From Verrucomicrobiia bacterium (GTDB taxonomy: Bacteria > Verrucomicrobiota > Verrucomicrobiia > Limisphaerales > JADLHS01): a DNA stretch of 64,000 bases. This document shows positions 8,291 to 17,706 of this stretch, piece by piece. Within the stretch, counting starts at the first letter, position 1; every line of letters starts with the position of its first letter. The notes under the pieces are model-generated. The model searched no databases. It was not told the origin of the DNA and saw only the letters and a list, made by a program, of their open reading frames with translations. The translations under genes and the position numbers were made by a program. The stretch spans positions 847,360 to 911,359 of the forward strand of contig JAMLJH010000001.1 of the NCBI GenBank assembly GCA_023953615.1, given 5' to 3'.

Positions 8291-9226
8291 ATGATTGCGC
8301 TGCCGCACCCCGAAGTCATCCTCACCCACGAAAGCGATCTCGACGGACTGGTCGCCGGGGTGTTGTTGCAGCGCCTGGCCCGACGCCTGTTTAATGCCGA
8401 GGTGCCGTTGGAGGCGTATCACTATAATTTTTGGATCAAGCGCGATCTGCGGGAAGCGTCCGCCTGGGTGGCGGACCACACGTTTGATTCGCGGCTGGAC
8501 AAGCCGAACTGGCTCATCGTGGATCATCACCTAACCGACGCCGTGGCGCAGCGGGCCACGTTGGTGCATGACATCGGCAAGTCCGCCAGCCGACTGGTTT
8601 ATGAGTTGTGCTGTCAGCATGGACTGCAATCTCCGGAGCTAGATCGGCTCGTGCATCTGAGCGACGTCGCCGACCTGTTCCTGGAGGCGGATCCGGATTT
8701 TGTGGTGGCGGGCGATTATGCCAGTCTCGTGAAGGTTTATGGGTTTTGGAACCTGCACGCCCTGATTGATGGCCAGCTCGAGCGGTTGCTGGATCATCCT
8801 CTTTTGGAAGTGATGGAAACCAAACGCCGGGTCGAGGACCCGATTGGCTTGGAATGGAGCAAACGCCACATCACCGAGTTGAGCGCCACGGTGGGTTACA
8901 TGGATACCGTGGTGGGCAGCAGCAATAAAATTGTTCACCAGCTGCTCGAGAGTGGTGCGGTGAAATATCCCGTGCTGGTGACGCTGTTTCGCCGGGGCAC
9001 GAATGTGATTGCCAGCTTTCGCAGTCGGAATGGCGAGGCGATCAAAGTGGCGGAGAAGTTGCAGGGCGGCGGGCATGCGAACGCCAGCGGCGCCTTGTTG
9101 CCGCGCTCCATTCGCAACATTCCCGAGGCGGTGGATTACCTGCGCCACCTCTTGAATCCCCAAACGGAGACGCACGCTAACTTGAACAGCCTGGAAAGCT
9201 TGTTCGCGGCGATTGAGAAGAAGTAA
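8291..9226 (+). CDS. DHH-family phosphoesterase
   Basis: 311 residues. It has the N-terminal THESDLDGL metal motif (about 12-20), the DHH motif in LIVDHHLT (78-80), a middle helical region, and a DHHA1-type C-terminal domain with GGGHANASGA near residue 260. Family members cleave phosphodiester bonds in oligonucleotides, cyclic dinucleotides or pyrophosphate with divalent metals. The lack of PAS/GGDEF or CBS parts and the short length resemble NrnA-like enzymes, but the substrate is uncertain. The preceding 260 bases hold no gene. Confidence 0.85.
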   Translation: MIALPHPEVILTHESDLDGLVAGVLLQRLARRLFNAEVPLEAYHYNFWIKRDLREASAWVADHTFDSRLDKPNWLIVDHHLTDAVAQRATLVHDIGKSASRLVYELCCQHGLQSPELDRLVHLSDVADLFLEADPDFVVAGDYASLVKVYGFWNLHALIDGQLERLLDHPLLEVMETKRRVEDPIGLEWSKRHITELSATVGYMDTVVGSSNKIVHQLLESGAVKYPVLVTLFRRGTNVIASFRSRNGEAIKVAEKLQGGGHANASGALLPRSIRNIPEAVDYLRHLLNPQTETHANLNSLESLFAAIEKK

Positions 9227-9332
9227 CCAGAGGCCAGTTACTCACGCTCAACAGCATCTACTGGTCAAGGCTGAGAAACCCACGCCCACGCCGCGCGCTG
9301 AATTCCATCGTCGCGCCACAGTCCCAATCAGT

Positions 9333-11231
9333 TCAGTTGCCTTGAATCCATTGCTCGTAAACGCGGGCGCCGAAATATTCGTAATCGCGGTTTTCCAGCG
9401 GCGTGCCAGTCAGCAGTGCGTGAATAAACCCATTACGATCCACTTGAACGGTGTGGAGGATTTTTTTCTCGGGATTTTCCTTCAGGAAGAATTGAATCCG
9501 GCCATTTGCGGCAAGGTGCGTCTGCAAGCCCGCATCATTGGTATTGCTGGTGAAAGAAAATTCACGACTCAAGTCCGCCAGCATCGCGTGGCTGCGCCCC
9601 CAGGTACCGCCGCGTTCACTCACAAAGGTTTTGCCGTTCAACAACGCAATCGAATCGTGGTAGGCCAACACGCTGAGGTGATGGTGGGAATTGGCGCGCA
9701 ACCACCGGGACAGCTTGGCCAGATGGTTCGTGGTTTCGTAGGCGTAATTGCTGTCCAGAAAAGCGATGCGCTCCACATCATTGGGAATTTCCGGCAGCGC
9801 GTTGAGATAGCCAAACGTCAGACTGCCGCCGCCGCTGTGCCCCGTTAATACGAGGCGCTGCGGATAGGCGGCAAAAATATCGCGCACCACATTGATCAGC
9901 GCTGGAATGTCCGCATCGCCATGCTGACGACGCCAGGCGGGCCAGCTTTTCAGCGAGTTTTCCAGGTAGGCAACAACCAGGGTTTGGTTCGTTTGCCGTT
10001 GGCGAAGCCAGCGCGTCTGTGCGCCGATCTGCTGTATGTCGAAGCGCCAATCGTCACCAGGTTGCACCCGCTTGCCGATGGTCCATTCAATCGTGTTGCC
10101 GTTGGGCACGGCAAAAATGATCAGTTCAACCGGCTGGTTGGGGGCAAAACTTTCCAGTGCCGGCGCGTTGATGACCATGCGCACTCCTTCCGGCAAATGC
10201 AGCTCGCGCGTCAATTCGCCAAAGGCTTCACCAACACGAAAACCTTCCGGCCAACGCGCTTGGGGCGACGCGCCCGCCGCGACGCCAGTTACCGGCGTCG
10301 GGTAACGCGGCGACAACATTACCCCTTCATCGCTCAGCAGCGGACAAAGATTCGTCGCCGCGAGAACCGCCGCGATGTTGGTTCGTTGGCCGTTGAGTTG
10401 AACCGCTTGCGCTACCAGTCGAACGCCATGACTGTAATCCACCCAGGCCGCGGTGTGTCCGAGGAAAAGAGGTTGGATGATCGAACCGTCCAGCCGTGGC
10501 CAACCGTAGATCGCCACTTTGTTGGTGACGGACGCGAGCCGCGTCGAGATCACCACGTCCTTTTTGGCGCCGACGGTCAAAGCGCCGAGCGGGTGTTGGG
10601 CCAGTTCTTCAGCCCGCTGGGCGCGCACCAAATCATTATGCTGGATAAAAACGGCGGGCGTCGTCATCCGCGAATCGGGCGGCAGAGGTTGCGGCGCCAG
10701 GCGCACGGTGGCATTGGCAAAAATGGCGTCCGCCATTTTTCGCGTTGGCAGGATGCAACCGGCGCGATCAGCAATGTCCTGCGCCGTCGCCGGCGTCATG
10801 GGCATCAGCAGATAATCATCATTGCGACCAAGAGCGAGGTAATCCGGGGTGGCGTAGAAAGTCAGTGTATTCGTGCGACCGGAATCGTAGTGGGTCACGG
10901 TGACGGGACTTAATTGACGCAGGAAATCGGGCACGTTGCCGGAGAGGATTTGGGCGCGAACGAAAGCTTCCCGCGCTTCGAGATTGGTCGAGAGCAGAGT
11001 GGCGTTGGTGAGCAGTTGACTCGCCGTCAACGCGGTGGCGGGACGAGGTGGAAGCGTGAGCGTTTGCGCGAGCGACGTAAAGTGAAGCAAATGGCCGATG
11101 AGCAACAAGCCCGGAAGCCAGCGCCGGCGGACTTTGATCCGTGACGCGATGGTCGCCCGGCTGAGGGTTGACGTCAGTGGAACGGAGCTTGTCCAGAGCG
11201 GCGCCGCGCAAATAGTTCGATGGGAATCCAC
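9333..11231 (-). CDS. Secreted alpha/beta hydrolase-like protein
   Basis: 632 residues from a GTG at 11231, three bases after the stop of the radical SAM gene, so probably translated from the same message. A hydrophobic export segment lies around residues 38-56 (WLPGLLLIGHLLHFTSLAQ), after an unusually long basic lead. Residues about 100-210 form a domain I do not recognise. The C-terminal half has PVELIIFAVPNGNTIEW and the nucleophile elbow LTGHSGGGS with Ser466, typical of alpha/beta hydrolases. Probably an envelope or exported esterase or peptidase; the substrate is unknown. No in-frame start closer to the signal segment was seen. Confidence 0.7.
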   Translation of the reverse strand: MDSHRTICAAPLWTSSVPLTSTLSRATIASRIKVRRRWLPGLLLIGHLLHFTSLAQTLTLPPRPATALTASQLLTNATLLSTNLEAREAFVRAQILSGNVPDFLRQLSPVTVTHYDSGRTNTLTFYATPDYLALGRNDDYLLMPMTPATAQDIADRAGCILPTRKMADAIFANATVRLAPQPLPPDSRMTTPAVFIQHNDLVRAQRAEELAQHPLGALTVGAKKDVVISTRLASVTNKVAIYGWPRLDGSIIQPLFLGHTAAWVDYSHGVRLVAQAVQLNGQRTNIAAVLAATNLCPLLSDEGVMLSPRYPTPVTGVAAGASPQARWPEGFRVGEAFGELTRELHLPEGVRMVINAPALESFAPNQPVELIIFAVPNGNTIEWTIGKRVQPGDDWRFDIQQIGAQTRWLRQRQTNQTLVVAYLENSLKSWPAWRRQHGDADIPALINVVRDIFAAYPQRLVLTGHSGGGSLTFGYLNALPEIPNDVERIAFLDSNYAYETTNHLAKLSRWLRANSHHHLSVLAYHDSIALLNGKTFVSERGGTWGRSHAMLADLSREFSFTSNTNDAGLQTHLAANGRIQFFLKENPEKKILHTVQVDRNGFIHALLTGTPLENRDYEYFGARVYEQWIQGN

Positions 11232-11234
11232 AAA

Positions 11235-12818
11235 TCAATTGGTTTCACGATGACGGGACTGGCGTTTCGGCCCGGCAGGCCGCACCGGTGCCGTCCGCCT
11301 GGGCGCGTCAGGAATGAGGGCCGCGAGAAAGCCGGGTTTGTTCTGACGGCCACCGCGTTGGTAATCGCGCCACAAGACTTCAGCCACTTGTTGCGCGTCG
11401 AGTTGATGCGTGGTGGTGAGGTATTCCAGCAACAGTTCCATCAAACGGGACAAGGCGATGCTATCGGTGCGTTGGGTGCGGGAGAACAGCCAGTCGCTCC
11501 AGTCGAGAAAGGCCCGGAACGGCGAGGGTTTCCCCGACCAAAGCAACGGCGTGGTTTCAATGAAGTTGCCGCTGTTGCCCACGAGGTCCCAGTACTTGGC
11601 AAAGCGGCGCAGGCGTTGCATGGTGGCAAAATCAATCAGCTTGGTTTGCAGAATTTCATACGGTGGTTGCGGATGATAAATCATTTCCCACTTGGCGTCG
11701 TGCCGGGCAATGGGCGTGCCGCGCAGGCGTTTGAGGATGCCGACCTGAATCTCCTGGGGTCGCAAAGCCACGAGTTTGTCGAATCCGTCGCCGAAGCTGT
11801 TCAGGTCTTCGCCCGGCAATCCGGCAATCAAATCGGCATGCACATGCACGCCCGTGTGTTTGCGCAACCACGTCAGATTATCCTCCAGCTTCGCGTAATT
11901 TTGCCGGCGACTGATCAATTGCGCGACAGCCGGGTTAAAGGTTTGAATGCCGACTTCAAACTGCATGGCGGCGGGAGGAAACTTCGCGATGGTATCCCGC
12001 AATCCTTCCGGCAAACGGTCGGGAATCATCTCAAAGTGATAGAAGTTACCGGGCTGATGGCGCTCGTGAAAAAATTCGAGAATGGCGCGGCTGATCTTCA
12101 GATTCAGACTGAAGGTGCGATCCACAAACTTGAATTGGCGCGCGCCCCGGTCGAGGAGTTTTTGCATCTCGCCGAGGAAGCGTTCGAGATCAACGGCGCG
12201 AACCGGCACGTCCAGCGAGGACAGACAAAACTCGCACGAGAACGGGCAGCCGCGCCAGGCCTCGACGTAGAGCACGCGGTGCGCAATGTCCTGCGCGTTG
12301 TAAAGCGCGTAAGGCAGGATAATTTCGGAGAAATTGGGTGGCGTCGCTGGAATCACCCTGGGCAACGATACGGCGTTGTTTGCCGCGCGATCACCGGCGG
12401 CGGGAGGCTCGATGGCGCCGGCCGGCGGTGGGGTCAACAATTGCCGGCAAACCTCGGCAAATTTCAAATCCGCTTCACCGGTGATGACGTGGTCCGCCAG
12501 TTGCACGATGTCCTGTTGCTCGGTTTCGTAACTCACTTCAGGACCGCCGAGGATGACGATGATGTCCGGCCGCACGCGTTTGATGACGGTGAGGACCTTG
12601 GCCGTTTCCGTGGTGTTCCAAACGTAAACGCCGAAGCCGATGATTTTGGGATTTTGGGCGAGCAACACTTCCGCCACGTCCAGCAGCCGCTGGTTGATGT
12701 CAAACTCGATCAGCGCCGCGCGTGCTTGCAGTTCGCCGAGGTTGGCAAACAAATAGCGCAGGCCAAATGACGCATGAATGAACTTGGCATTCAGCGTGGT
12801 AAGAATGATGTCCGGCAT
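11235..12818 (-). CDS. B12-binding-type radical SAM protein (DUF4080-like)
   Basis: 527 residues from the ATG at 12818; a TTG nine bases earlier is also open. The N-terminal part (about 1-115) resembles a cobalamin-binding Rossmann domain (KIIGFGVYVWN, DIIVILGGPEVSYE). The radical SAM core carries RGCPFSCEFC with Cys191, Cys195 and Cys198 for the 4Fe-4S cluster, then FEVGIQTF and DLIAGLPGED. A helical C-terminal domain follows. The Pro/Ala-rich stretch before the core (about 115-150) looks like a linker. The reaction is unknown; this subfamily is widespread. The secreted hydrolase gene follows directly. Confidence 0.85.
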   Translation of the reverse strand: MPDIILTTLNAKFIHASFGLRYLFANLGELQARAALIEFDINQRLLDVAEVLLAQNPKIIGFGVYVWNTTETAKVLTVIKRVRPDIIVILGGPEVSYETEQQDIVQLADHVITGEADLKFAEVCRQLLTPPPAGAIEPPAAGDRAANNAVSLPRVIPATPPNFSEIILPYALYNAQDIAHRVLYVEAWRGCPFSCEFCLSSLDVPVRAVDLERFLGEMQKLLDRGARQFKFVDRTFSLNLKISRAILEFFHERHQPGNFYHFEMIPDRLPEGLRDTIAKFPPAAMQFEVGIQTFNPAVAQLISRRQNYAKLEDNLTWLRKHTGVHVHADLIAGLPGEDLNSFGDGFDKLVALRPQEIQVGILKRLRGTPIARHDAKWEMIYHPQPPYEILQTKLIDFATMQRLRRFAKYWDLVGNSGNFIETTPLLWSGKPSPFRAFLDWSDWLFSRTQRTDSIALSRLMELLLEYLTTTHQLDAQQVAEVLWRDYQRGGRQNKPGFLAALIPDAPRRTAPVRPAGPKRQSRHRETN

Positions 12819-12908
12819 CGGCGGCAACGTAACAAAAGCGGCGGCGATCGGAAAGCCAAGAGACGAATTCCCTGCCGGGGTTGACCGCAGACGGCAGCCA
12901 ACAATGGA

Positions 12909-15263
12909 TCAACCCCAACCCAGTAATCTACCGCCTTGATACGTGATGAAAGCCAACGTCCAAGCCAGCACGCCCATGTACGCCCATTGGAACGCCGGCC
13001 ACTTCCAGGAGTTGGTTTCGCGATGCACAATCGCCACGGTGCTCGCGCATTGCAGGGCGAAAACGTAAAACACCATGAGCGTGACCGCGACGAGCGTGGT
13101 GTAAACCGGCTGCCCGTCAGGCCGTTTCTGCTCGCGCAACGTCTGCTCCAAGGTTTTCATGCCTGCGTCCGAATCACCGGCATCGCTCAGGTTGTAAACC
13201 GTGGACATCGTGCTGACAAAAACTTCGCGCGCCGCAAAGGAGGAAATGATGCCGATGCCAATTTTCCAGTCGAAGCCCAGCGGCGTCAAAATCGGCTCGA
13301 TGGCGCGGCCCATCCGGCCCGCGAAACTGTGGCGCAGGCTTTGGCCAAACGCCGCCTGATCCACGGCGGCCAACTGTTCCTCCATGGCGACGTTCTGATT
13401 GGCCAGGCTGCCCGGTCCCGTGGCCAGGGTCACGGCGTTGAATGAATTGGTGATGGCGGCGCGTTGCGCGGCGAATTGTGCGTCCAGGTTGTCGCTCTTG
13501 GGATACGTCGCCAGAAACCAAAGCACGATGCTGACGCCCAGAATCACGGTGCCGGCCCGGGTGAGAAACAGTTTGGAACGATCCCAAATGTGTTGCAGCA
13601 CCACCCGAAGGAGCGGGCGTTTGTACGGCGGCAACTCCATGATGAGCATCGGGGTTTCGCTCTTGAGCAGGGTTTTCTTGAAAACCCAGGCCATCAGCAG
13701 GGCCACAATAATTCCCAGTAAATACATGGCCAGCATCGTCAAACCGCGCAGCCCCAGAAAACCGAAGAGATTGAATTGAGCGAAGCCGAGATTGAGGCGG
13801 TAATTCAAATCACCCAACACGCGATCCGGAATGGTGGCGCCGATCAACAGCGTGTAAATTGGCAGCCGCGCCGAACAACTCATCAAGGGAGCGACCAAAA
13901 TGGTGACGAGCCGGTCTTTCGGACTTTCAATGGTTCGCGTGGCCATGATCCCCGGAATGGCGCAGGCGAAGGAGCTTAACATGGGAATAAAACTTTTCCC
14001 GTGCAACCCCACCCGGCTCATCAGCCGATCCATCAGAAACGCCGCGCGCGCCATGTAGCCCGTGTCCTCCAACAATCCGATGAAGGTAAACAACATCAGA
14101 ATCTGCGGCAGAAACACCACCACGCTGCCGACCCCGGCGATCACGCCGTTCACCAGCAAGTCCCGCAAATCCCCCGGCGGCAGCACGTTTCCCACTTGAT
14201 CTCCCATCCAGGTCATGCCGCCTTCCAGCCAGCGCATGGGGTAATCCGCAAACGTAAAAATGCACTGGAAGATCACGAACATCAGCGCCAGAAAAATCAG
14301 GCTGCCCCAGATTTTATGGGTGATGATGCGATCCGCCTTGTCGCTGAAAGTTTCGCCGGGCGGGGCCAGTTCGCTGGTGACGGCTTGCTGAATTTCCGCC
14401 ACACGAGCGTAGCGCCACTCGATGGGCGCGCCGCGCCAATCCACCTTGGCGGCTTCCAGACGTTGCCGCGCCGCCGTCACGGCGGACTGAATCTCCGGCG
14501 GATAATGCGTGCGGCTCGAAGCCACGGCATTTTCATTACTGAGAATCAACAACGCTTCCGCCGTGGCCTGCCGGGGACGATTCTGAAAGGTCGTGGCCAG
14601 CAGCCCGGCCAGACCGGTGGCTTCAATCCGGAACAAACCGGGCAGTTGACAAAACAACCGGGGTTGGCGGACGGGCGGGTTGGCAATCAGTTCGACAATT
14701 TTTTCGCGTAACTCCGCTACGCCCCGACCCGTGCTCGCCACGATTGGCAAAACGGGCGCTTCGAGACATTGGGCGAGTTGGTTGGCATCAACAACCTGCC
14801 CCAACTCTTCCGCCACGTCGGTCATGTTCAACGCGATGATGGTCGGATACCCCAGCTCAATCACTTGGGTGGCGTAGTAGAGATTGCGCTGCAGATTTGC
14901 CGCGTCCACCACCACAACGACCAGTTGCGGTTGCGGCACTTCCTTCAACCGGCCGAGCAGCACATCCCGCGAGACCTGCTCATCCATGGAGTTGGGACTG
15001 AGGCTGTAAGTGCCGGGCAGATCGAGAATCCGAATTTCCCGGTCGGACGGCCCGTGCTTTAACCGGCCTTCCTTGCGTTCAACCGTCACGCCCGCGTAAT
15101 TGCCCACCTTGGCGCGCAAGCCGGTGAGCCGGTTGAACAACGTCGTCTTGCCGGAATTGGGATTACCGGTCAGCGCGACGTAGGGAACGGACGTCGGGTT
15201 GGCCGGGGCGCTGGACGTGGGATTGACCGGGTCAGGACTGGACTGTGGCGATGGTTCGATCAC
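12909..15263 (-). CDS. feoB: Ferrous iron transport protein B
   Basis: 784 residues. The N-terminal G domain shows G1 GNPNSGKTT (33-41), G3 DLPGTYSL and G4 NMTD, followed by the FeoB helical domain. The C-terminal membrane domain has the gate repeats (FLPQILMLFTFIGLLEDTGYMARAAFLMD and the later GIISSFAAREVFVSTMS region). It is the inner-membrane ferrous iron permease. Two small FeoA-type genes lie upstream on the same strand, forming a feo operon. A short Pro/Ser-rich N-terminal tail precedes the G domain. Confidence 0.96.
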   Translation of the reverse strand: MIEPSPQSSPDPVNPTSSAPANPTSVPYVALTGNPNSGKTTLFNRLTGLRAKVGNYAGVTVERKEGRLKHGPSDREIRILDLPGTYSLSPNSMDEQVSRDVLLGRLKEVPQPQLVVVVVDAANLQRNLYYATQVIELGYPTIIALNMTDVAEELGQVVDANQLAQCLEAPVLPIVASTGRGVAELREKIVELIANPPVRQPRLFCQLPGLFRIEATGLAGLLATTFQNRPRQATAEALLILSNENAVASSRTHYPPEIQSAVTAARQRLEAAKVDWRGAPIEWRYARVAEIQQAVTSELAPPGETFSDKADRIITHKIWGSLIFLALMFVIFQCIFTFADYPMRWLEGGMTWMGDQVGNVLPPGDLRDLLVNGVIAGVGSVVVFLPQILMLFTFIGLLEDTGYMARAAFLMDRLMSRVGLHGKSFIPMLSSFACAIPGIMATRTIESPKDRLVTILVAPLMSCSARLPIYTLLIGATIPDRVLGDLNYRLNLGFAQFNLFGFLGLRGLTMLAMYLLGIIVALLMAWVFKKTLLKSETPMLIMELPPYKRPLLRVVLQHIWDRSKLFLTRAGTVILGVSIVLWFLATYPKSDNLDAQFAAQRAAITNSFNAVTLATGPGSLANQNVAMEEQLAAVDQAAFGQSLRHSFAGRMGRAIEPILTPLGFDWKIGIGIISSFAAREVFVSTMSTVYNLSDAGDSDAGMKTLEQTLREQKRPDGQPVYTTLVAVTLMVFYVFALQCASTVAIVHRETNSWKWPAFQWAYMGVLAWTLAFITYQGGRLLGWG

Positions 15264-15393
15264 TTGTTCTCTCGCCGGCAGTTTAATGAATTTCTGCCGC
15301 GGTTGGATTGCCGAAATTTGTCATTCTTTATCGGTCACTTGCCGGGACGCGGAAAAAGAGCGGCGAACTCCGGGGAGGACACGGCGTTTTGCG

Positions 15394-15636
15394 TCACGCC
15401 GCGCCGGTGACCAAAATTTGTTCTGCTTCATGCTTGCGGAGGGTGAGATTGTAACCGCGCACCTTGATCTCAACGGGATCGCCCAAGGGCGCAAAGCGGA
15501 CCAGCTCGACTTTCGTTCCCACCAACAATCCCATTTCCATCAAACGCGGTCGCTGCGCGGCGGGCAACTGGATTTCGACGACTGTGGCCGTGGCGCCCAA
15601 GGCGACGGTGGTGAGGGGTTGCGAAGCGGCGGGCAT
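15394..15636 (-). CDS. feoA: FeoA-domain protein
   Basis: 80 residues with the FeoA SH3-like fold: ATVVEIQLP, then RLMEMGLLVGTKVELVRFAPLGDPVEIKVRGYNLTLRKHEAEQILV. This is the standard cytoplasmic FeoA that supports FeoB. It lies 130 bases upstream of feoB on the same strand and just downstream of a second, more divergent FeoA-like gene. Confidence 0.93.
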   Translation of the reverse strand: MPAASQPLTTVALGATATVVEIQLPAAQRPRLMEMGLLVGTKVELVRFAPLGDPVEIKVRGYNLTLRKHEAEQILVTGAA

Positions 15637-15655
15637 GAAGCGGGCGACCGAGACG

Positions 15656-15937
15656 TTAAACTGGTTCGACCAAAATCGCCGCCGCCAGTGCCGGGCTGAG
15701 GGCGATTCGCGTGTTGCACACCTGACAAATCAAGCTGGGATGCTGGCTGACCAGTCGGATCTGTTGGTGTTCGCCCAACCCGAGTTCCCGCAACCGATCA
15801 ATCACCGAAGGCTGCGCCAAGTGTCGCTTGATACAGACCACCGTTCCGGCGTTCACCGCCGAAAGCGGGCACATGCCGGTGATTTCGCAACACTCCAACG
15901 GAGTGTCTGGGGCGGTGGACGGAGCGTTCTTTTTCAA
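15656..15937 (-). CDS. Second, divergent FeoA-like protein
   Basis: 93 residues from a TTG start; no better start was found upstream. It has a Cys-containing head (LECCEITGMCPLSAV) and then a FeoA-like body (GTVVCIKRHL, RLRELGLGEHQQIRLVSQHPSLICQVCNTRIALS). Five cysteines, including a CxxC-like CQVC, are unusual for FeoA and could bind iron or an iron-sulfur cluster. It precedes feoA by 19 bases, so it is probably the first gene of the feo operon. Confidence 0.75.
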   Translation of the reverse strand: MKKNAPSTAPDTPLECCEITGMCPLSAVNAGTVVCIKRHLAQPSVIDRLRELGLGEHQQIRLVSQHPSLICQVCNTRIALSPALAAAILVEPV

Positions 15938-16020
15938 GCGGCGATAGCATAGAGTCGGGCCACCGTCTCGGCAAGTTGGATTTGCGTTGTCGGTCCGCTC
16001 CCGGCAAGCTGGCTTCCACC

Positions 16021-16791
16021 ATGTATCGGGGAAAAAAAGTCGTCGTGGTGATGCCCGCCTACAACGCCGCCAAGACCCTGCGCCAGACCTACGCGGAGGT
16101 GCGGGAACAGGAATTTGTGGACCAGATTATTCTGGTGGATGATCGGAGTCATGACGAAACCGTGGCGTTGGCGCTCACCCTGCCGGGCGTGCAGGTTTAC
16201 GAGCATGAGAAAAACATCGGTTATGGAGGTAATCAAAAAACCTGTTACCGGCTGGCCTTGGCGGCGGGAGCGGACATTGTGGTAATGCTGCATCCGGACT
16301 ACCAATACACGCCGTTGCTGCTGCCCGCGATGGTTTCCATGATTGCCAACAGAGTGCATCCCTGCGTGCTGGCGAGCCGGATTCTGGGCGGTTACGCGCT
16401 CAAAGGTGGGATGCCGGTTTGGAAATACGTGTCGAATCGCTGGCTCACGCTTGTGGAAAATCTGCTGATCGGCGCCAAGCTGTCCGAGTATCACACCGGT
16501 TATCGTGCCTTCTCGCGCGAGGTGTTGGAGACGCTCGATTTGAGCGGCAATTCCAACGATTTTGTTTTTGATAACGAAATGCTGGCGCAAATCGTCTGGC
16601 ACGGATTCTCGATCGGCGAGGTCAGTTGCCCGACGAAATACTTTGCCGACGCTTCCTCGATCAACTTCCGGCGCAGCGTGAAGTACGGTTTTGGCTGTCT
16701 CGCCACCGGGCTGCGCTTCCGGTTGAGCCGGATGGGATTGATCAAATCGCGATTATTTTTTCCTCGCCGGGAACGCCGCGAAGAAGCGTAG
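16021..16791 (+). CDS. Family 2 glycosyltransferase
   Basis: 256 residues. GT2 motifs: VVVVMPAYNAAKTL at the start, IILVDDRSHDET (the DD for nucleotide-sugar binding), HEKNIGYGGNQK and MLHPDYQYTP. It resembles dolichyl-phosphate mannosyl/glucosyltransferase-like enzymes but lacks a C-terminal membrane region. It is divergent from the feo operon and convergent with rpsT. The ATG at 16021 is chosen over an upstream TTG because it begins the beta strand directly. Confidence 0.88.
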   Translation: MYRGKKVVVVMPAYNAAKTLRQTYAEVREQEFVDQIILVDDRSHDETVALALTLPGVQVYEHEKNIGYGGNQKTCYRLALAAGADIVVMLHPDYQYTPLLLPAMVSMIANRVHPCVLASRILGGYALKGGMPVWKYVSNRWLTLVENLLIGAKLSEYHTGYRAFSREVLETLDLSGNSNDFVFDNEMLAQIVWHGFSIGEVSCPTKYFADASSINFRRSVKYGFGCLATGLRFRLSRMGLIKSRLFFPRRERREEA

Positions 16792-16799
16792 AAACCGCG

Positions 16800-16817
16800 T
16801 CCGGGTCTGCGCCCGGA
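16800..16817. terminator. Possible shared hairpin between convergent genes
   Basis: TCCGGG (16800-16805) and CCCGGA (16812-16817) pair with a six-base loop between the glycosyltransferase and rpsT. There is no good T-tract on either strand, so a terminator role is tentative. Confidence 0.3.
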
Positions 16818-16837
16818 AAGGGAGGTGGCCCGTGGAT

Positions 16838-17101
16838 TTATTTCGCGCGATTGAACGCGAGCGTGAGGCGGGATTTTTTGCGGTTGGCCGCGTTGCGCGT
16901 CAGCACTTTGGATTTTACGGCCTTATCAATCACCGACAACACCTCGGGGAGGTGCTTGGCGGCCTCATCTTTTTTACCGGAGGCCAGCGTTGCCCGAAGC
17001 CCTTTCTCCGACCGGCGCACCCGGGAAATGACGGAGCGGTTATGTAATTCCTTGCGCGCACTGCTGCGCATGCGTTTTTCGGCTGACTTGGTATTCGGCA
17101 T
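16838..17101 (-). CDS. rpsT: Small ribosomal subunit protein bS20
   Basis: 87 residues, very basic and helical, with the bS20 pattern: MPNTKSAEKRMRSSARKELHNRS at the start, then SRVRRSEKG and, near the end, VLTRNAANRKKSRL. It binds 16S rRNA in the small subunit. Monocistronic; its start is at 17101, followed upstream by a 600-base stretch without a confident gene. Confidence 0.96.
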   Translation of the reverse strand: MPNTKSAEKRMRSSARKELHNRSVISRVRRSEKGLRATLASGKKDEAAKHLPEVLSVIDKAVKSKVLTRNAANRKKSRLTLAFNRAK

Positions 17102-17702
17102 AAAATCGTCTCTAACTCTATTAAAAGGCTGTCACGGTAGCGAAATACCGCTCGCTGTCAATGCTGAAGCAAGCAGCCTGGGCGAGAAGAGAAAATTCGG
17201 TCGGCCTCCGCCTTCCCATCCGCTTTCCGATTCACGATGGACAACCTCAACGCCACTGGCTACGGTTCAATCCAATGAAAGCCATCGGACTGCGAAATTC
17301 TCGAGACGGTCTGACCACCGCCTGCGTTTCGCAGCGCACTTAAATTTTTGCCATGATCAATATAGATGTATTCGACATCGCTGTTTTGGGAATGATCTGT
17401 TGCCTGATCGGGGTCGGATTCTTATTTCGAAATCTGTCGGGCGTTCGCCTGGCCGTCTTGATAATTCTCTTCGGTATTAACTTTGGTTGCCGCCGACCAG
17501 AACGGACAGATTGGCCGTTTCATCCAAGCCCAAGGTGGCGCCGCCGTCCTCGGCGGTGGCCGTTCGTGCCCTCCCGAATGACATCCAGTTCTAATACTTC
17601 ACGAGGGAAGGACGGCCTCCTGACCACCGTTTTCAGGTGGAGAAAACGAGAAAGTTTAGAGTCGCCAGCGCGACGCGGACCGCGCAAAGTATCGGCGTGC
17701 CC
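17102..17702. other. Gene-poor stretch between rpsT and the beta-lactamase-family gene
   Basis: About 600 bases. It contains one doubtful hydrophobic reading frame starting at 17353 and a palindromic repeat at 17541-17629. The part next to rpsT should hold the rpsT promoter, but I could not place it with confidence. Confidence 0.45.
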
Positions 17703-17706
17703 GTGA
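17353..17706 (+). CDS. Doubtful small membrane protein ORF running into a repeat
   Basis: The first 46 residues are strongly hydrophobic with two membrane-like stretches (FDIAVLGMICCLIGVGFLF, then RLAVLIILFGINFGC). The rest is basic, low in hydrophobic residues, and coincides with a palindromic repeat, so it is unlikely to be native protein. If a real gene exists here, its end has probably been replaced by the repeat. Confidence 0.2.
   Translation: MINIDVFDIAVLGMICCLIGVGFLFRNLSGVRLAVLIILFGINFGCRRPERTDWPFHPSPRWRRRPRRWPFVPSRMTSSSNTSRGKDGLLTTVFRWRKRESLESPARRGPRKVSACP
17541..17629. repeat. Palindromic repeat before the beta-lactamase-family gene
   Basis: Inner hairpin CCGCCG-TCCT-CGGCGG (17541-17556). 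A second layer pairs CGGTGG (17554-17559) with CCACCG (17624-17629) and GGCCGT (17558-17563) with ACGGCC (17612-17617). The layered design matches other repeats in this window at 46229 and 56109. Confidence 0.5.

Noticed and set aside
12338..12445. Extra Pro/Ala segment in the radical SAM protein as a fourth coding palindrome
   Set aside because: The DNA shows no convincing inverted arms; it looks like an ordinary flexible linker.
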